A stretch of 20,463 bases of DNA from a virus, in the IMG/VR virus record IMGVR_UViG_3300004770_000144, positions 1 to 20,463 of that record, one strand, 5' to 3'. Position numbers and translations under genes: made by a program. Shown one piece after another: positions 13,659-20,435 of the stretch; the first letter of the stretch is position 1; every line of letters begins with the position of its first letter. The notes below the pieces were generated by a model. It saw nothing but the letters and a program-made list of their open reading frames with translations, had not been told where the DNA came from and made no database searches.

Positions 13659-14820
13659 CATTCGCCAACGTATCAAGCAAATAAAGCTGTACAGTAGCCA
13701 AGGCAATCAAACTATATTGTCTGAAACTAATGCTCGTATTTTGCTGTCGTACATTAAGGAAAAAGATCTTAAGGATCCTGCAACCACCTATTGCGATCCA
13801 CAATGTGGTAGCGGTAGCATTATGCTGGTTCTAGCTGATATTCTTATGGAAAAGCTGGCCAAAGCCATCCCAGATGAACAAGAACGCCTAGAACATATCT
13901 TTCAAAATCAAATCTTTGTTAACGATATTAATAGTGTACAAGCTCGTATTGCCCGTAGCAATTTTAAACGTGCTGTAAACAATAAAGACTTTGAAGTTAA
14001 TGTAACCGAAAAGAACTGTTTTAACATTGAAGATCGCTATACCTATGTAATAAGTTCTGTGGATTTTAAAACTATTAATAGTTTTGTACCCGTATGGCGA
14101 TTACAATGTCAACGATTAATTATTGTTAGTCGTTCCAATAAAATCGACTACTCGTCGCATAAGATTAACGAAATTTCCGTATTCAGACACTTAGAAAGAA
14201 CTTCTAGTAGTTTGCTGTCAATGATGATATTTGAGCCTGTTAAAAAGAATAAAATTGTTGAGTTTACCGATGGCGAAACTATTCTTAAAATTGATAGCCC
14301 AGCACGGTTGCCCGGCCTAGATCTTAAACTGTATGCCTACGCACACGAAGTATGCAGTCTTGGGTTACCGGGCATTAATGCCAACTACGGATCTTATGTG
14401 TCCAATCACGAAAAGGTATTAAACAATCCTGGTCGTGTTCCGCTTATCTATCAAGTTGGCCCAAAGGGCAAAGGCTTCTTAAAAGTAATCAAGGTAAGTG
14501 CTAAGATCATTACACCACAAGAAGGGGTAGGATTGCACAAAGTAGTTATTAGTAAGAACGGTAATCCCAATAATCAAAGTGTGTTAAAGTACGCCGGTCC
14601 CGAATACGGTACAGGACATAATGCACTATGGATCGAAGTCGCTGATCCTGAAGAAGCAGACAAAATGATCAAGTATTGGGAAAGTGCTCCTATACGAGCA
14701 TTGAGCCTATCACTTAATGCTAACAATCCGGCCAATGGAAAAGGATTCTGGCTTGACATTCCTACAAGAGATAACTATAATAAAGTAAAACAAATCTATG
14801 ACAAGTATTACAAATCCTAA
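13645..14820 (+). CDS. DNA methyltransferase-like protein lacking the catalytic motif
   Basis: The product is 391 aa; the ATG at 13645 overlaps the helicase end by 14 bases. Residues 25-135 match an adenine-type DNA methyltransferase: LSETNARILLSYI, the SAM-binding motif I YCDPQCGSGS (49-58), and FVNDINSVQARIAR (91-104). Where NPPY is expected, the sequence reads VISSVDF (135-141), so the catalytic Asn-Pro-Pro-Tyr is absent. The C-terminal half has a beta-rich part with VISKNGNPN and ALWIEVADPEEADKMIKYW, which resembles the target-recognition region of type IIG enzymes. It may bind SAM or DNA without methylating and serve as a specificity or regulatory partner of the helicase. Confidence 0.7.
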   Translation: MISNNIRQRIKQIKLYSSQGNQTILSETNARILLSYIKEKDLKDPATTYCDPQCGSGSIMLVLADILMEKLAKAIPDEQERLEHIFQNQIFVNDINSVQARIARSNFKRAVNNKDFEVNVTEKNCFNIEDRYTYVISSVDFKTINSFVPVWRLQCQRLIIVSRSNKIDYSSHKINEISVFRHLERTSSSLLSMMIFEPVKKNKIVEFTDGETILKIDSPARLPGLDLKLYAYAHEVCSLGLPGINANYGSYVSNHEKVLNNPGRVPLIYQVGPKGKGFLKVIKVSAKIITPQEGVGLHKVVISKNGNPNNQSVLKYAGPEYGTGHNALWIEVADPEEADKMIKYWESAPIRALSLSLNANNPANGKGFWLDIPTRDNYNKVKQIYDKYYKS

Positions 14821-15967
14821 AATCCTTACATATTATAATGATCTATGCACCGCATGGAATTTTACACCAACGGATAAAGTTTGTACTGGATATGAAAGTG
14901 TTACACCGCAATTAAAAGCTCTAGGTAAAGCTGCTTGGTCGGCTGCCGATGACGCTGGTAAGGAAGAAATACAACAACGAGTATTTGATATCTATCGATC
15001 AATTAATATTGTTCCTATTACTTACTATAACCTAGAAGGTTGTCGTGAACAATTAATTGAATTGTCAACTAAAACTAAAAGTGTCAAAGACCGCACACTA
15101 GGCGTTGGTAATAACGAAGGCCTTGGATTTGGTCGCTTTTGGTTTGAAAACATGCAAGATGCTTATACAAGAAAAGACAAAGAAGTCAGTACCCGCGGTC
15201 GCTTCCTTAACGATGCAAAATTAAAACGTGCAATTAAATTATGTTATGTTAATCGCGATGAAGGTGAATTTACTGTATTACCAAAGAATATTCGTCGTGC
15301 ATTAGAACTAGTAAGTGGTGGTAGCATTCAAAACTTTAAACCAATGAACGCCAGAGCAATGTGGGAATACCTGTGCCCTAACTTCATGGGCAATGTTCTA
15401 GACTTTAGTTCAGGCTACGGCGGTCGCATGATGGGTGCAATGACTAGTAAAATGAGATATCATTATACTGGTATTGATCCGAATACTCGAACATTCAATG
15501 GTCTTGATGCACTAGGTGATTTATTACTTGAATGTAATCTTGGCCAAGGTTATAGTATGAACCATTGCACCAGCGAAGAATTTGATCCAGAACCAGAATA
15601 TTACGATGCAGCTTTTAGTAGCCCACCATACTTTAATTTAGAAACCTACTCGGATGAAGAAACACAATGTATGAATCGTTGTAGTAATTTAGATGCCTGG
15701 TTTGAACTGTATGCTGAACCAACACTTAAAATGATTCATAAAGGACTATCTAGTGAAGGGCTGTATGCTGTAAACATTGCTGACTATAAAACCGGCAAAG
15801 AGCAATTTGCTATAGTTGATCGCTGGAAAAACCTAAGCGAAAAAGTGGGTTTTGAGTACCAAGAAACTGTAGATATGATGCTAAATGTACGCCCGGGAGT
15901 GGGCAATAATAAGCTAGAAAACGGGTACAAAAGCGAAGGAATTTACGTTTTTCGCAAAAAACCCTAA
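14798..15967 (+). CDS. DNA methyltransferase (SPPY, beta-class N4/N6 type)
   Basis: This 389-aa protein starts inside the previous gene (23-base overlap). The first 190 residues are not recognised and include VGNNEGLGFGRFWFENM, possibly for target recognition. The methyltransferase core then appears: VLDFSSGYGGRMMGA (200-214, SAM-binding motif I), YTGIDPNTRTF (the acidic residue contacting SAM), and FSSPPYFNLETYS (273-285, the SPPY catalytic motif), followed by EGLYAVNIADY. The order of motif I before SPPY is that of N4-cytosine or N6-adenine enzymes of this class. It probably methylates phage or host DNA; specificity is unknown. A strong terminator follows 24 bases after the stop. Confidence 0.82.
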   Translation: MTSITNPKILTYYNDLCTAWNFTPTDKVCTGYESVTPQLKALGKAAWSAADDAGKEEIQQRVFDIYRSINIVPITYYNLEGCREQLIELSTKTKSVKDRTLGVGNNEGLGFGRFWFENMQDAYTRKDKEVSTRGRFLNDAKLKRAIKLCYVNRDEGEFTVLPKNIRRALELVSGGSIQNFKPMNARAMWEYLCPNFMGNVLDFSSGYGGRMMGAMTSKMRYHYTGIDPNTRTFNGLDALGDLLLECNLGQGYSMNHCTSEEFDPEPEYYDAAFSSPPYFNLETYSDEETQCMNRCSNLDAWFELYAEPTLKMIHKGLSSEGLYAVNIADYKTGKEQFAIVDRWKNLSEKVGFEYQETVDMMLNVRPGVGNNKLENGYKSEGIYVFRKKP

Positions 15968-15991
15968 TAAAAACAACAACTTAGCTACTTA

Positions 15992-16019
15992 AAATACCGC
16001 TTTTTAGCGGTATTTTTTT
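15992..16019 (+). terminator. Strong intrinsic terminator
   Basis: A perfect ten-base stem (AAATACCGCT at 15992-16001 and AGCGGTATTT at 16006-16015) has a four-base TTTT loop and runs into seven T residues (16013-16019). It closes the lysin, helicase and methyltransferase transcript. The next promoter starts within three bases of its end. Confidence 0.93.
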
Positions 16020-16021
16020 GG

Positions 16022-16050
16022 TTGACCCGAAATGGCCTCTCCTATATAAT
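16022..16050 (+). promoter_or_regulatory. Promoter for the 94-aa gene
   Basis: TTGACC (16022-16027) is followed after 17 bases by TATAAT (16045-16050). The segment from 16024, GACCCGAAATGGC, matches 12 of 13 bases of the segment at 18959 before the VWA gene, at the same distance (21 bases) from the -10. It directly follows the terminator, so this gene is separately controlled. Confidence 0.75.
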
Positions 16051-16080
16051 GTATGTATAGTGATTAATAAGGAGCTAAAA

Positions 16081-16365
16081 ATGTTGAAATTTGCTAACTT
16101 TGCTAAAAATGGTCAAACAATCCGTGCATACGATTTCAAGCCAATGGCAGGTCGTGAAGATTGTTATGTTGAAGGCGTTGTAGAAGCAGCAAATTGTAAC
16201 GAGCCTGGCTATAATTGTTTTAAAATTACCGTTACCAAAGATGTATTTGATGGTAAGGAATCTGTAGAACGTGGTCGTGGTTGCCGTGTTGGTCAGATTG
16301 TGTTTGTACCACACCAAGTAAGTTTTATGGAATATGATGCACGTATTTTGAATCTGAGCGAATAA
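16081..16365 (+). CDS. Small phage protein in its own transcription unit
   Basis: This 94-aa protein has an excellent AAGGAG (16069-16074) six bases before the ATG. It reads as a small beta-rich protein: RAYDFKPMAGREDCYVEGVV, then FKITVTKDVFDGKE, and RVGQIVFVPHQVSFMEY. I recognise the DFKPM.GR.DC.VEG pattern only as an orphan of T4-like phages. It is flanked by a strong promoter and terminators on both sides, making it one of the few genes here with a dedicated unit, which suggests high expression. Possible fold: SH3/KOW-like beta barrel, not proven. Confidence 0.78.
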   Translation: MLKFANFAKNGQTIRAYDFKPMAGREDCYVEGVVEAANCNEPGYNCFKITVTKDVFDGKESVERGRGCRVGQIVFVPHQVSFMEYDARILNLSE

Positions 16366-16410
16366 GGCTGTAATGGGGTCGTGCGATCCTTGGGGAGCCT
16401 TGATACCCCA
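16364..16410 (+). promoter_or_regulatory. Structured RNA in the 3' region of the 94-aa gene (possible pseudoknot)
   Basis: Three pairings can be drawn. GGGTC (16376-16380) pairs with GATCC (16385-16389), with one G-U pair. TGGGG (16391-16395) pairs with CCCCA (16406-16410). The loop AGCCTT (16396-16401) pairs with AAGGCT (16364-16369), which overlaps the stop codon. Together they form a pseudoknot-like fold before the terminator. It may protect the mRNA 3' end or be a small RNA. Confidence 0.35.
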
Positions 16411-16429
16411 GAAACTTGCGGTCACTTTT

Positions 16430-16468
16430 TGCTGGTTTTTGACCTAAAATAAAAACTAGCACTTTTTT
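16430..16468 (+). terminator. Intrinsic terminator after the 94-aa gene
   Basis: TGCTGGTTTTT (16430-16440) pairs with AAAAACTAGCA (16451-16461) over 11 bases with one G-U pair and a ten-base loop. A run of six T (16463-16468) follows. An alternative short pairing GGTCA (16420-16424) with TGACC (16440-16444) would compete with it. The stretch 16366-16551 holds no gene: it contains the structured RNA, this terminator and the next promoter. Confidence 0.75.
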
Positions 16469-16474
16469 AAAGTA

Positions 16475-16519
16475 GTTGTATTAAAACTACAGACATAAAA
16501 TGAAGTGTTGTTGTATAAT
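16475..16519 (+). promoter_or_regulatory. Promoter for the MoxR-type ATPase (GTTGT/ACAGAC class)
   Basis: GTTGT (16475-16479), ACAGACA (16489-16495) and TATAAT (16514-16519; 18-base spacer) match the layout of the promoters at 10834 and 18942. Over the 21 bases from GTTGT to the end of the ACAGAC box, it shares 17 with the VWA promoter. The -10 is perfect, but the box at -35 does not resemble TTGACA, suggesting an activator or modified polymerase. Confidence 0.7.
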
Positions 16520-16551
16520 TTGTATATCAATTAACAAAAAGGAGTTTTTAA

Positions 16552-17652
16552 ATGTCCGTGACTGAGAATCGTAGTGTTAGCCCTACAGAAGCCCGTAGCC
16601 GTATCTTACGTTGTTTCAAAAATAAACGTCCAGTATTCCTATGGGGTCCTCCCGGAATTGGTAAGAGCGAAATCGTTGCAAGTTTAACTGAAGAACTTGG
16701 CGGCCATATGATTGACTTACGTCTAGGTCAAATGGAGCCGACAGATATTCGCGGTATCCCATTCTTTAATAAGAACAAAGAAGTTATGGATTGGGCTCCC
16801 CCAATTGACTTGCCAGATGAAGAACTTGCTAGTCAGTATCCTATCGTTGTCCTGTTCTTGGACGAAATGAACTCTGCGGCACCTGCTGTACAGGCCGCTG
16901 GTTATCAGCTGATTTTGAATCGTCGTGTAGGCAAGTACAAGTTGCCAGACAATGTAGTTATTGTTGCTGCAGGTAACCGTGAGTCAGACAAAGGTGTTAC
17001 ATATCGTATGCCTACTCCACTTGCAAACCGTTTCGTTCACTTGGAAATGCGTAAGGACTTTGACAGCTGGTTTAACTGGGCTGTAAACAATCAAGTTCAC
17101 CAAGATGTAGTAGGTTACTTGAGCTACGCTAAACAAGACTTGATGGACTTTGATCCTAAGTCAGCTAGCCGTGCATTCGCTACTCCACGCTCTTGGACAT
17201 TCGTGTCACAATTCTTGGATGATAAGGATGCAACAGACGCAGAACTTACAGACTTGATCGCAGGTACTGTAGGCGAAGGTCTAGCTGTTAAGTTTATGGC
17301 ACACCGTAAGGTTGCAGGACAAATGCCTAACCCAGAAGATGTATTGTCTGGCAAGGTAAATGAACTCAAAGTCAAAGAAATCTCAGCTATGTATTCGTTG
17401 ACTATTAGCCTGTGCTATGAACTGCAAGAACAGTACAAGAAACTTGGTAAGGATAAACTTGCTGATTGGCATAAACAAGCCGATAACTTCTTGAAGTTTA
17501 TGATGGCGAACTTTACTACAGAGTTGGTTGTTATGGGTGCTCGTGTTGCATTGACTACTTATAACTTGCCAATGGTACCAGGTAAAATGGCATCGTTTGA
17601 TGAGTTCCACAAGCGTTTTGGCAAGTATATTATTGCCGCGAGTGGTAAGTAA
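16552..17652 (+). CDS. MoxR-type AAA+ ATPase
   Basis: This 366-aa protein has AAGGAG (16539-16544) seven bases before the ATG. It has the AAA+ elements in order: Walker A GPPGIGKS (32-39), the MoxR-like LRLGQMEPTDIRGIP (57-70), Walker B FLDEMN (102-107) followed by SAAPAVQAAGYQLILNRRVG, sensor 1 AAGNRE (139-144), and the Arg finger region PLANRFVHLEM (156-166). The C-terminal half is helical. MoxR ATPases usually work with VWA-domain proteins to remodel or assemble other proteins. A metallopeptidase-like/VWA gene lies 1.4 kb downstream behind a near-identical promoter. The target in the phage cycle is unknown. Confidence 0.9.
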   Translation: MSVTENRSVSPTEARSRILRCFKNKRPVFLWGPPGIGKSEIVASLTEELGGHMIDLRLGQMEPTDIRGIPFFNKNKEVMDWAPPIDLPDEELASQYPIVVLFLDEMNSAAPAVQAAGYQLILNRRVGKYKLPDNVVIVAAGNRESDKGVTYRMPTPLANRFVHLEMRKDFDSWFNWAVNNQVHQDVVGYLSYAKQDLMDFDPKSASRAFATPRSWTFVSQFLDDKDATDAELTDLIAGTVGEGLAVKFMAHRKVAGQMPNPEDVLSGKVNELKVKEISAMYSLTISLCYELQEQYKKLGKDKLADWHKQADNFLKFMMANFTTELVVMGARVALTTYNLPMVPGKMASFDEFHKRFGKYIIAASGK

Positions 17653-17680
17653 AGACTTTTCGCTAGCTAGTCACTGGCAC

Positions 17681-17710
17681 GGAGGCAGGTCCCTTTCCCG
17701 TAAGTCCTCC
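17681..17710 (+). repeat. Hairpin with a buried GGAGG
   Basis: GGAGG (17681-17685) and CCTCC (17706-17710) are perfect inverted repeats 20 bases apart. GGAGG is a near-ideal ribosome site but lies too far (33 bases) from the ATG at 17719 and could be paired. No T run follows, so it is not a standard terminator. The element may tune translation of the next gene or stabilise the ATPase mRNA end. Confidence 0.4.
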
Positions 17711-17718
17711 AACTTATT

Positions 17719-17919
17719 ATGAACTATGATTTTTGCGAAGAACTAGATACACCAGAAATCATGGTGATACTTAATAAACATTGGTGGTACGCAAATGCTG
17801 CAGATATTACTGAATGGTTTAAACAGTCAAGTGCCACAGCGTTTGGTAATAATAGTATGATGTTGTTTATACCAGAACCAGCTGATCGTACATATTTTAT
17901 GCTAAGGTGGCCGCAATGA
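17719..17919 (+). CDS. Hypothetical small phage protein
   Basis: The product is 66 aa, with no obvious ribosome site directly before its ATG. It is acidic at the start (YDFCEELDTPEIM), aromatic in the middle (KHWWYANAADITEWF), and ends with LFIPEPADRTYFMLRWPQ. The ending resembles that of the 102-aa protein at 18184-18492 (LYFKDEATASAFMFHWNP), so the two may share a small domain. Its stop overlaps the next ATG (ATGA). It sits between the ATPase and the VWA gene, and may belong to their unit. Confidence 0.6.
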   Translation: MNYDFCEELDTPEIMVILNKHWWYANAADITEWFKQSSATAFGNNSMMLFIPEPADRTYFMLRWPQ

Positions 17920-18197
17920 TTATCGAAGCAGTTATACTAGCCCTAAGTATCAGTAGCGTTGTTAGTACAGAAACTACAGGTAAAGGTATCACTGATCATG
18001 CAATAAGTATGGCAAATGGTAAGGATTGTAAAATGGCAAGGATGGTACACGATGAAAAAATCTGTCAAGACGAACCCGAAGGTACAGTCACCGTTACTGC
18101 CGCACCAGCAACAATTCGTGCAGTGGGCACCGACTCAGTTACGCGGGCAAATGACGTCTTTGCGGCAAGAGCGAGGAAGTCCAATGAAACTCGTTAA
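17916..18197 (+). CDS. Small protein with N-terminal hydrophobic segment and paired Cys
   Basis: This 93-aa protein begins at an ATG that overlaps the previous stop. The first 20 residues are hydrophobic (MIIEAVILALSISSVVSTE) and could be a weak signal peptide or anchor. GKGITDHAISMANGKDCKMARMVHDEKICQD follows in two parts (GKGITDHAISMANGKDCK and ARMVHDEKICQD), with two Cys that could form a disulfide after export. I have a memory of similar TTGKG..DH..S...DC...R pattern proteins in bacteria and phages, all of unknown role. The Ala/Thr/Val-rich tail overlaps, in another frame, a possible longer N-terminus of the next gene. Confidence 0.62.
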   Translation: MIIEAVILALSISSVVSTETTGKGITDHAISMANGKDCKMARMVHDEKICQDEPEGTVTVTAAPATIRAVGTDSVTRANDVFAARARKSNETR

Positions 18198-18492
18198 ACT
18201 AGACCGCAGGCATACCGGTCATCAGTTTTTAGCCTATTATGTAGAACCGGGCAGAACTTGGGCAATCGGTAAAAGTACAGAAGAAAGAGTTGAACAGTTT
18301 TTTGAATGGCGTAATTGGTGTTGGGAAGTATTCGGCCCGGGTGTTGAACGTAAGTGGATTACCTTACATCCAACTGGAAAGGGATTAGAAAGCCTAAATC
18401 GTTGGTGCTGGCACACTGAGTATGACGAGATGCGGTTATATTTTAAAGATGAGGCAACAGCCAGTGCCTTTATGTTTCACTGGAACCCATAA
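18184..18492 (+). CDS. Hypothetical phage protein, Trp-rich
   Basis: The product is 102 aa from the ATG at 18184, which has GAGGA (18173-18177) six bases upstream. An earlier in-frame ATG at 18052 also has AAGGA (18038-18042) nine bases upstream and would add 44 residues (starting MKKSVKTNPKV) in the same bases that encode the end of the upstream protein. The core is aromatic: FLAYYVEPGRTWAIGKS, FFEWRNWCWEVFGPG, and LNRWCWHTEYDEMRLYF. It ends like the 66-aa protein at 17719. The function is unknown. It overlaps the next gene start by one base (TAATG). Confidence 0.65.
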   Translation: MKLVKLDRRHTGHQFLAYYVEPGRTWAIGKSTEERVEQFFEWRNWCWEVFGPGVERKWITLHPTGKGLESLNRWCWHTEYDEMRLYFKDEATASAFMFHWNP

Positions 18493-18932
18493 TGGAAGAT
18501 GATCTATTTTTTAAAAGATTCCCTGTAGAAAAACAGGAACAGGTTAGACAGTTAGTTGCCTATGCTCAACTCATGGGCTTGGATGGCAAGGACCTGGTCA
18601 GTATCGGCGGTAAGCTGGATCGTATTAAAGCATCAGCTGAATATCGTCGTAACCGGAGCTTGATCGAAACATCCTTTAAGTTCTTATACGTAGGTAAGGA
18701 CTCAAGTGAGTATCAACTAAACAGTCGCTGGCGTATTAAGACCACTGGGGGTAGTTATACGTTTGAAGCACGTGGTTGGGATACTTACCGTGTTCGTAGC
18801 AATAAAACCGATGCTGTCCGTGAACACAGGGTTACTGCGGACTATAGCCTAGGCACCGGTGATTATTACAAACGGCGTCGCTATGCCGTTATGTTAGACG
18901 TTGCACACGGTGTTTTTCCGCTGAATTTCTAG
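18492..18932 (+). CDS. Hypothetical phage protein
   Basis: This 146-aa protein begins with an acidic, helical segment (MEDDLFFKRFPVEKQEQVRQ, then LVAYAQLMGLDGKDLVSIGG). It is followed by a basic region and a beta-rich C-terminal part (FKFLYVGKDSSEYQLNSRW, SYTFEARGWDTYRVRS, YYKRRRYAVMLDVAHGVF). No membrane segment or catalytic motif is seen. I know it only as a phage orphan type. It is the last gene before the promoter of the VWA gene, with a 79-base gap after the stop. Confidence 0.7.
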   Translation: MEDDLFFKRFPVEKQEQVRQLVAYAQLMGLDGKDLVSIGGKLDRIKASAEYRRNRSLIETSFKFLYVGKDSSEYQLNSRWRIKTTGGSYTFEARGWDTYRVRSNKTDAVREHRVTADYSLGTGDYYKRRRYAVMLDVAHGVFPLNF

Positions 18933-18941
18933 GTAAAAAGT

Positions 18942-18985
18942 GTTGTTTTTAGACTACAGACCAGAAATGGCAAAAGTAGTATAAT
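18942..18985 (+). promoter_or_regulatory. Promoter for the metallopeptidase/VWA gene (GTTGT/ACAGACC class)
   Basis: GTTGT (18942-18946), ACAGACC (18956-18962) and TATAAT (18980-18985; 17-base spacer) match the class seen at 10834 and 16475. The segment GACCAGAAATGGC (18959-18971) also repeats 12 of 13 bases of the promoter at 16022. The predicted start is near 18992, giving a leader of about 20 bases that holds AAGGA (18998-19002). Confidence 0.7.
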
Positions 18986-19011
18986 ATGTATATTGATAAG
19001 GAATCGTGACT

Positions 19012-20259
19012 ATGACTACAGCAGAATTAAACAAACCTAAAACAGTAACAGACCCCAAAGTAGATGCTGCCGCACGTGAAAAACTGATTACCGCACGTAT
19101 TGGTTTATTGCTTAAAGCACCATTCTTTGGTAATCTTGCTACTCGTATGAACTTGGTAAATGGCGACGACTGGTTGCCAACAGCCGCAACAGACGGGCGT
19201 AGGTTTTATTACAATTCAGAGTTCGTTAATAAAATGCCATTGAAACAAGTTGAATTTTTAGTTGGGCACGAAGTATTACATGCGGTATATGATCACATGG
19301 GACGTCGAGATAGCCGTGATCCTAAGATTTGGAATATTGCCGATGACTTTTGCGTTAATGCTGATTTAATTGACCAGCGTATTGGCGAAAAGATTACTAT
19401 ATGCGGTGTATTGTACGATCCTAAGTACAAAGGTATGAGTGCCGAAGAAGTCTACGATGATTTGATGAAGAATGCCAACAAGATTAATATGGACGATCTT
19501 GCTAAGATGTTGTTGGACGAACACTTAGATGGGGACGAAGGCGACAGCGATGGTGAAGGCAATAAAGATGGTAAAGGTCGTCCTCGACTAAGCGATGCTG
19601 AGAAGAAGGCCATCCGTGACGAGCTTAAAGAAGCTGTTATCCAGGCTGCACAGGCCGCAGGTGCAGGTAACTTGCCAAGCGGTGTTAAGCGTCTTATTAA
19701 GGACTTAACAGAACCACAGATTGGTTGGAAAGAATTGTTGGAGCAACAGATTCAAAGTACTATTAAGAATGACTATACCTTTGCACGTCCTGGTCGTAAA
19801 GCCTGGCACATGGATGCTATTTTGCCAGGTATGAAACCCGGCGAAACAATTGATGTGTGCATTGCACTAGACACATCTGGTAGTATCGGGCACGACGATA
19901 TCAAGTGCTTCTTAAGTGAAATCCGTGGTATTATGGAATCGTATGATGAGTACAATATCAAGGTTTGGACATTTGATACAGAAGTGTACAATCCACAAGA
20001 TTTTAACTCAGACAACATGCGTGATATTGCTGAATATGAACCACAAGGTGGCGGTGGTACAGACTTTGAAGCCAACTGGGAATTTATGAAGGCCGAAGGT
20101 ATTGAACCTAAGAAATTTATCATGTTTACTGACGGTATGCCATGTGGTGGTTGGGGAGATGAATTGTACTGTGATACTGTATGGATTATTAAAGGTAATC
20201 CTAACTGTGAGCCACCATGGGGCATTTGGGCACACTACGAAGAGGAAGCTCGTAAATGA
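19012..20259 (+). CDS. Metallopeptidase-like/VWA-domain protein (DUF2201 type), partner of the MoxR ATPase
   Basis: This 415-aa protein starts at the ATG at 19012, nine bases after AAGGA; a GTG at 19006 is too close to it. The N-terminal half matches the putative metallopeptidase domain of DUF2201-type proteins: FLVGHEVLHAVYDHMGRR, with HEVLH at 86-90 as the zinc motif, and WNIADDFCVN (107-116). An acidic linker (about 169-187) follows. The C-terminal VWA domain has a full MIDAS: DTSGS (287-291), Thr350 in GGGGTDF, and Asp374 in FTDGMP. Proteins of this build pair with MoxR ATPases. Whether the protease-like part cleaves is unknown. Confidence 0.88.
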   Translation: MTTAELNKPKTVTDPKVDAAAREKLITARIGLLLKAPFFGNLATRMNLVNGDDWLPTAATDGRRFYYNSEFVNKMPLKQVEFLVGHEVLHAVYDHMGRRDSRDPKIWNIADDFCVNADLIDQRIGEKITICGVLYDPKYKGMSAEEVYDDLMKNANKINMDDLAKMLLDEHLDGDEGDSDGEGNKDGKGRPRLSDAEKKAIRDELKEAVIQAAQAAGAGNLPSGVKRLIKDLTEPQIGWKELLEQQIQSTIKNDYTFARPGRKAWHMDAILPGMKPGETIDVCIALDTSGSIGHDDIKCFLSEIRGIMESYDEYNIKVWTFDTEVYNPQDFNSDNMRDIAEYEPQGGGGTDFEANWEFMKAEGIEPKKFIMFTDGMPCGGWGDELYCDTVWIIKGNPNCEPPWGIWAHYEEEARK

Positions 20260-20435
20260 TCAATTTAGATTTGCTTAAATTGCAAGCTGGCATTCAGGAC
20301 AATCCAGACCAAGAGGGTCTGGATTTATTTGCCGACTTGATTATTAAGGAATGTGCTCATGTTGCCTTGATGAGTAACGGAAACAATCTTCATGTTTGTG
20401 ATTTGATTAAGAAACATTTTGGAGTTAGAGAATGA
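20256..20435 (+). CDS. 59-aa phage protein
   Basis: This 59-aa frame starts as ATGA over the VWA stop. Its core LFADLIIKECAHVALM and the ending CDLIKKHFGV form a helical pattern (FA.LI..EC and L..HFGV) that I associate with small orphan proteins repeated in T4-like phages. No function is known. The next ATG overlaps its stop in turn. Confidence 0.65.
   Translation: MINLDLLKLQAGIQDNPDQEGLDLFADLIIKECAHVALMSNGNNLHVCDLIKKHFGVRE

Noticed and set aside
11442-15967. A complete type III or type I restriction-modification system
   Set aside because: No nuclease motif is visible in the helicase, and one of the two methyltransferase-like proteins lacks NPPY. A restriction system is therefore not claimed.
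18016-18183. Extension of the 102-aa gene to a GTG at 18016
   Set aside because: That start has no convincing ribosome site and overlaps a well supported gene. The ATG at 18184, or possibly 18052, is preferred.
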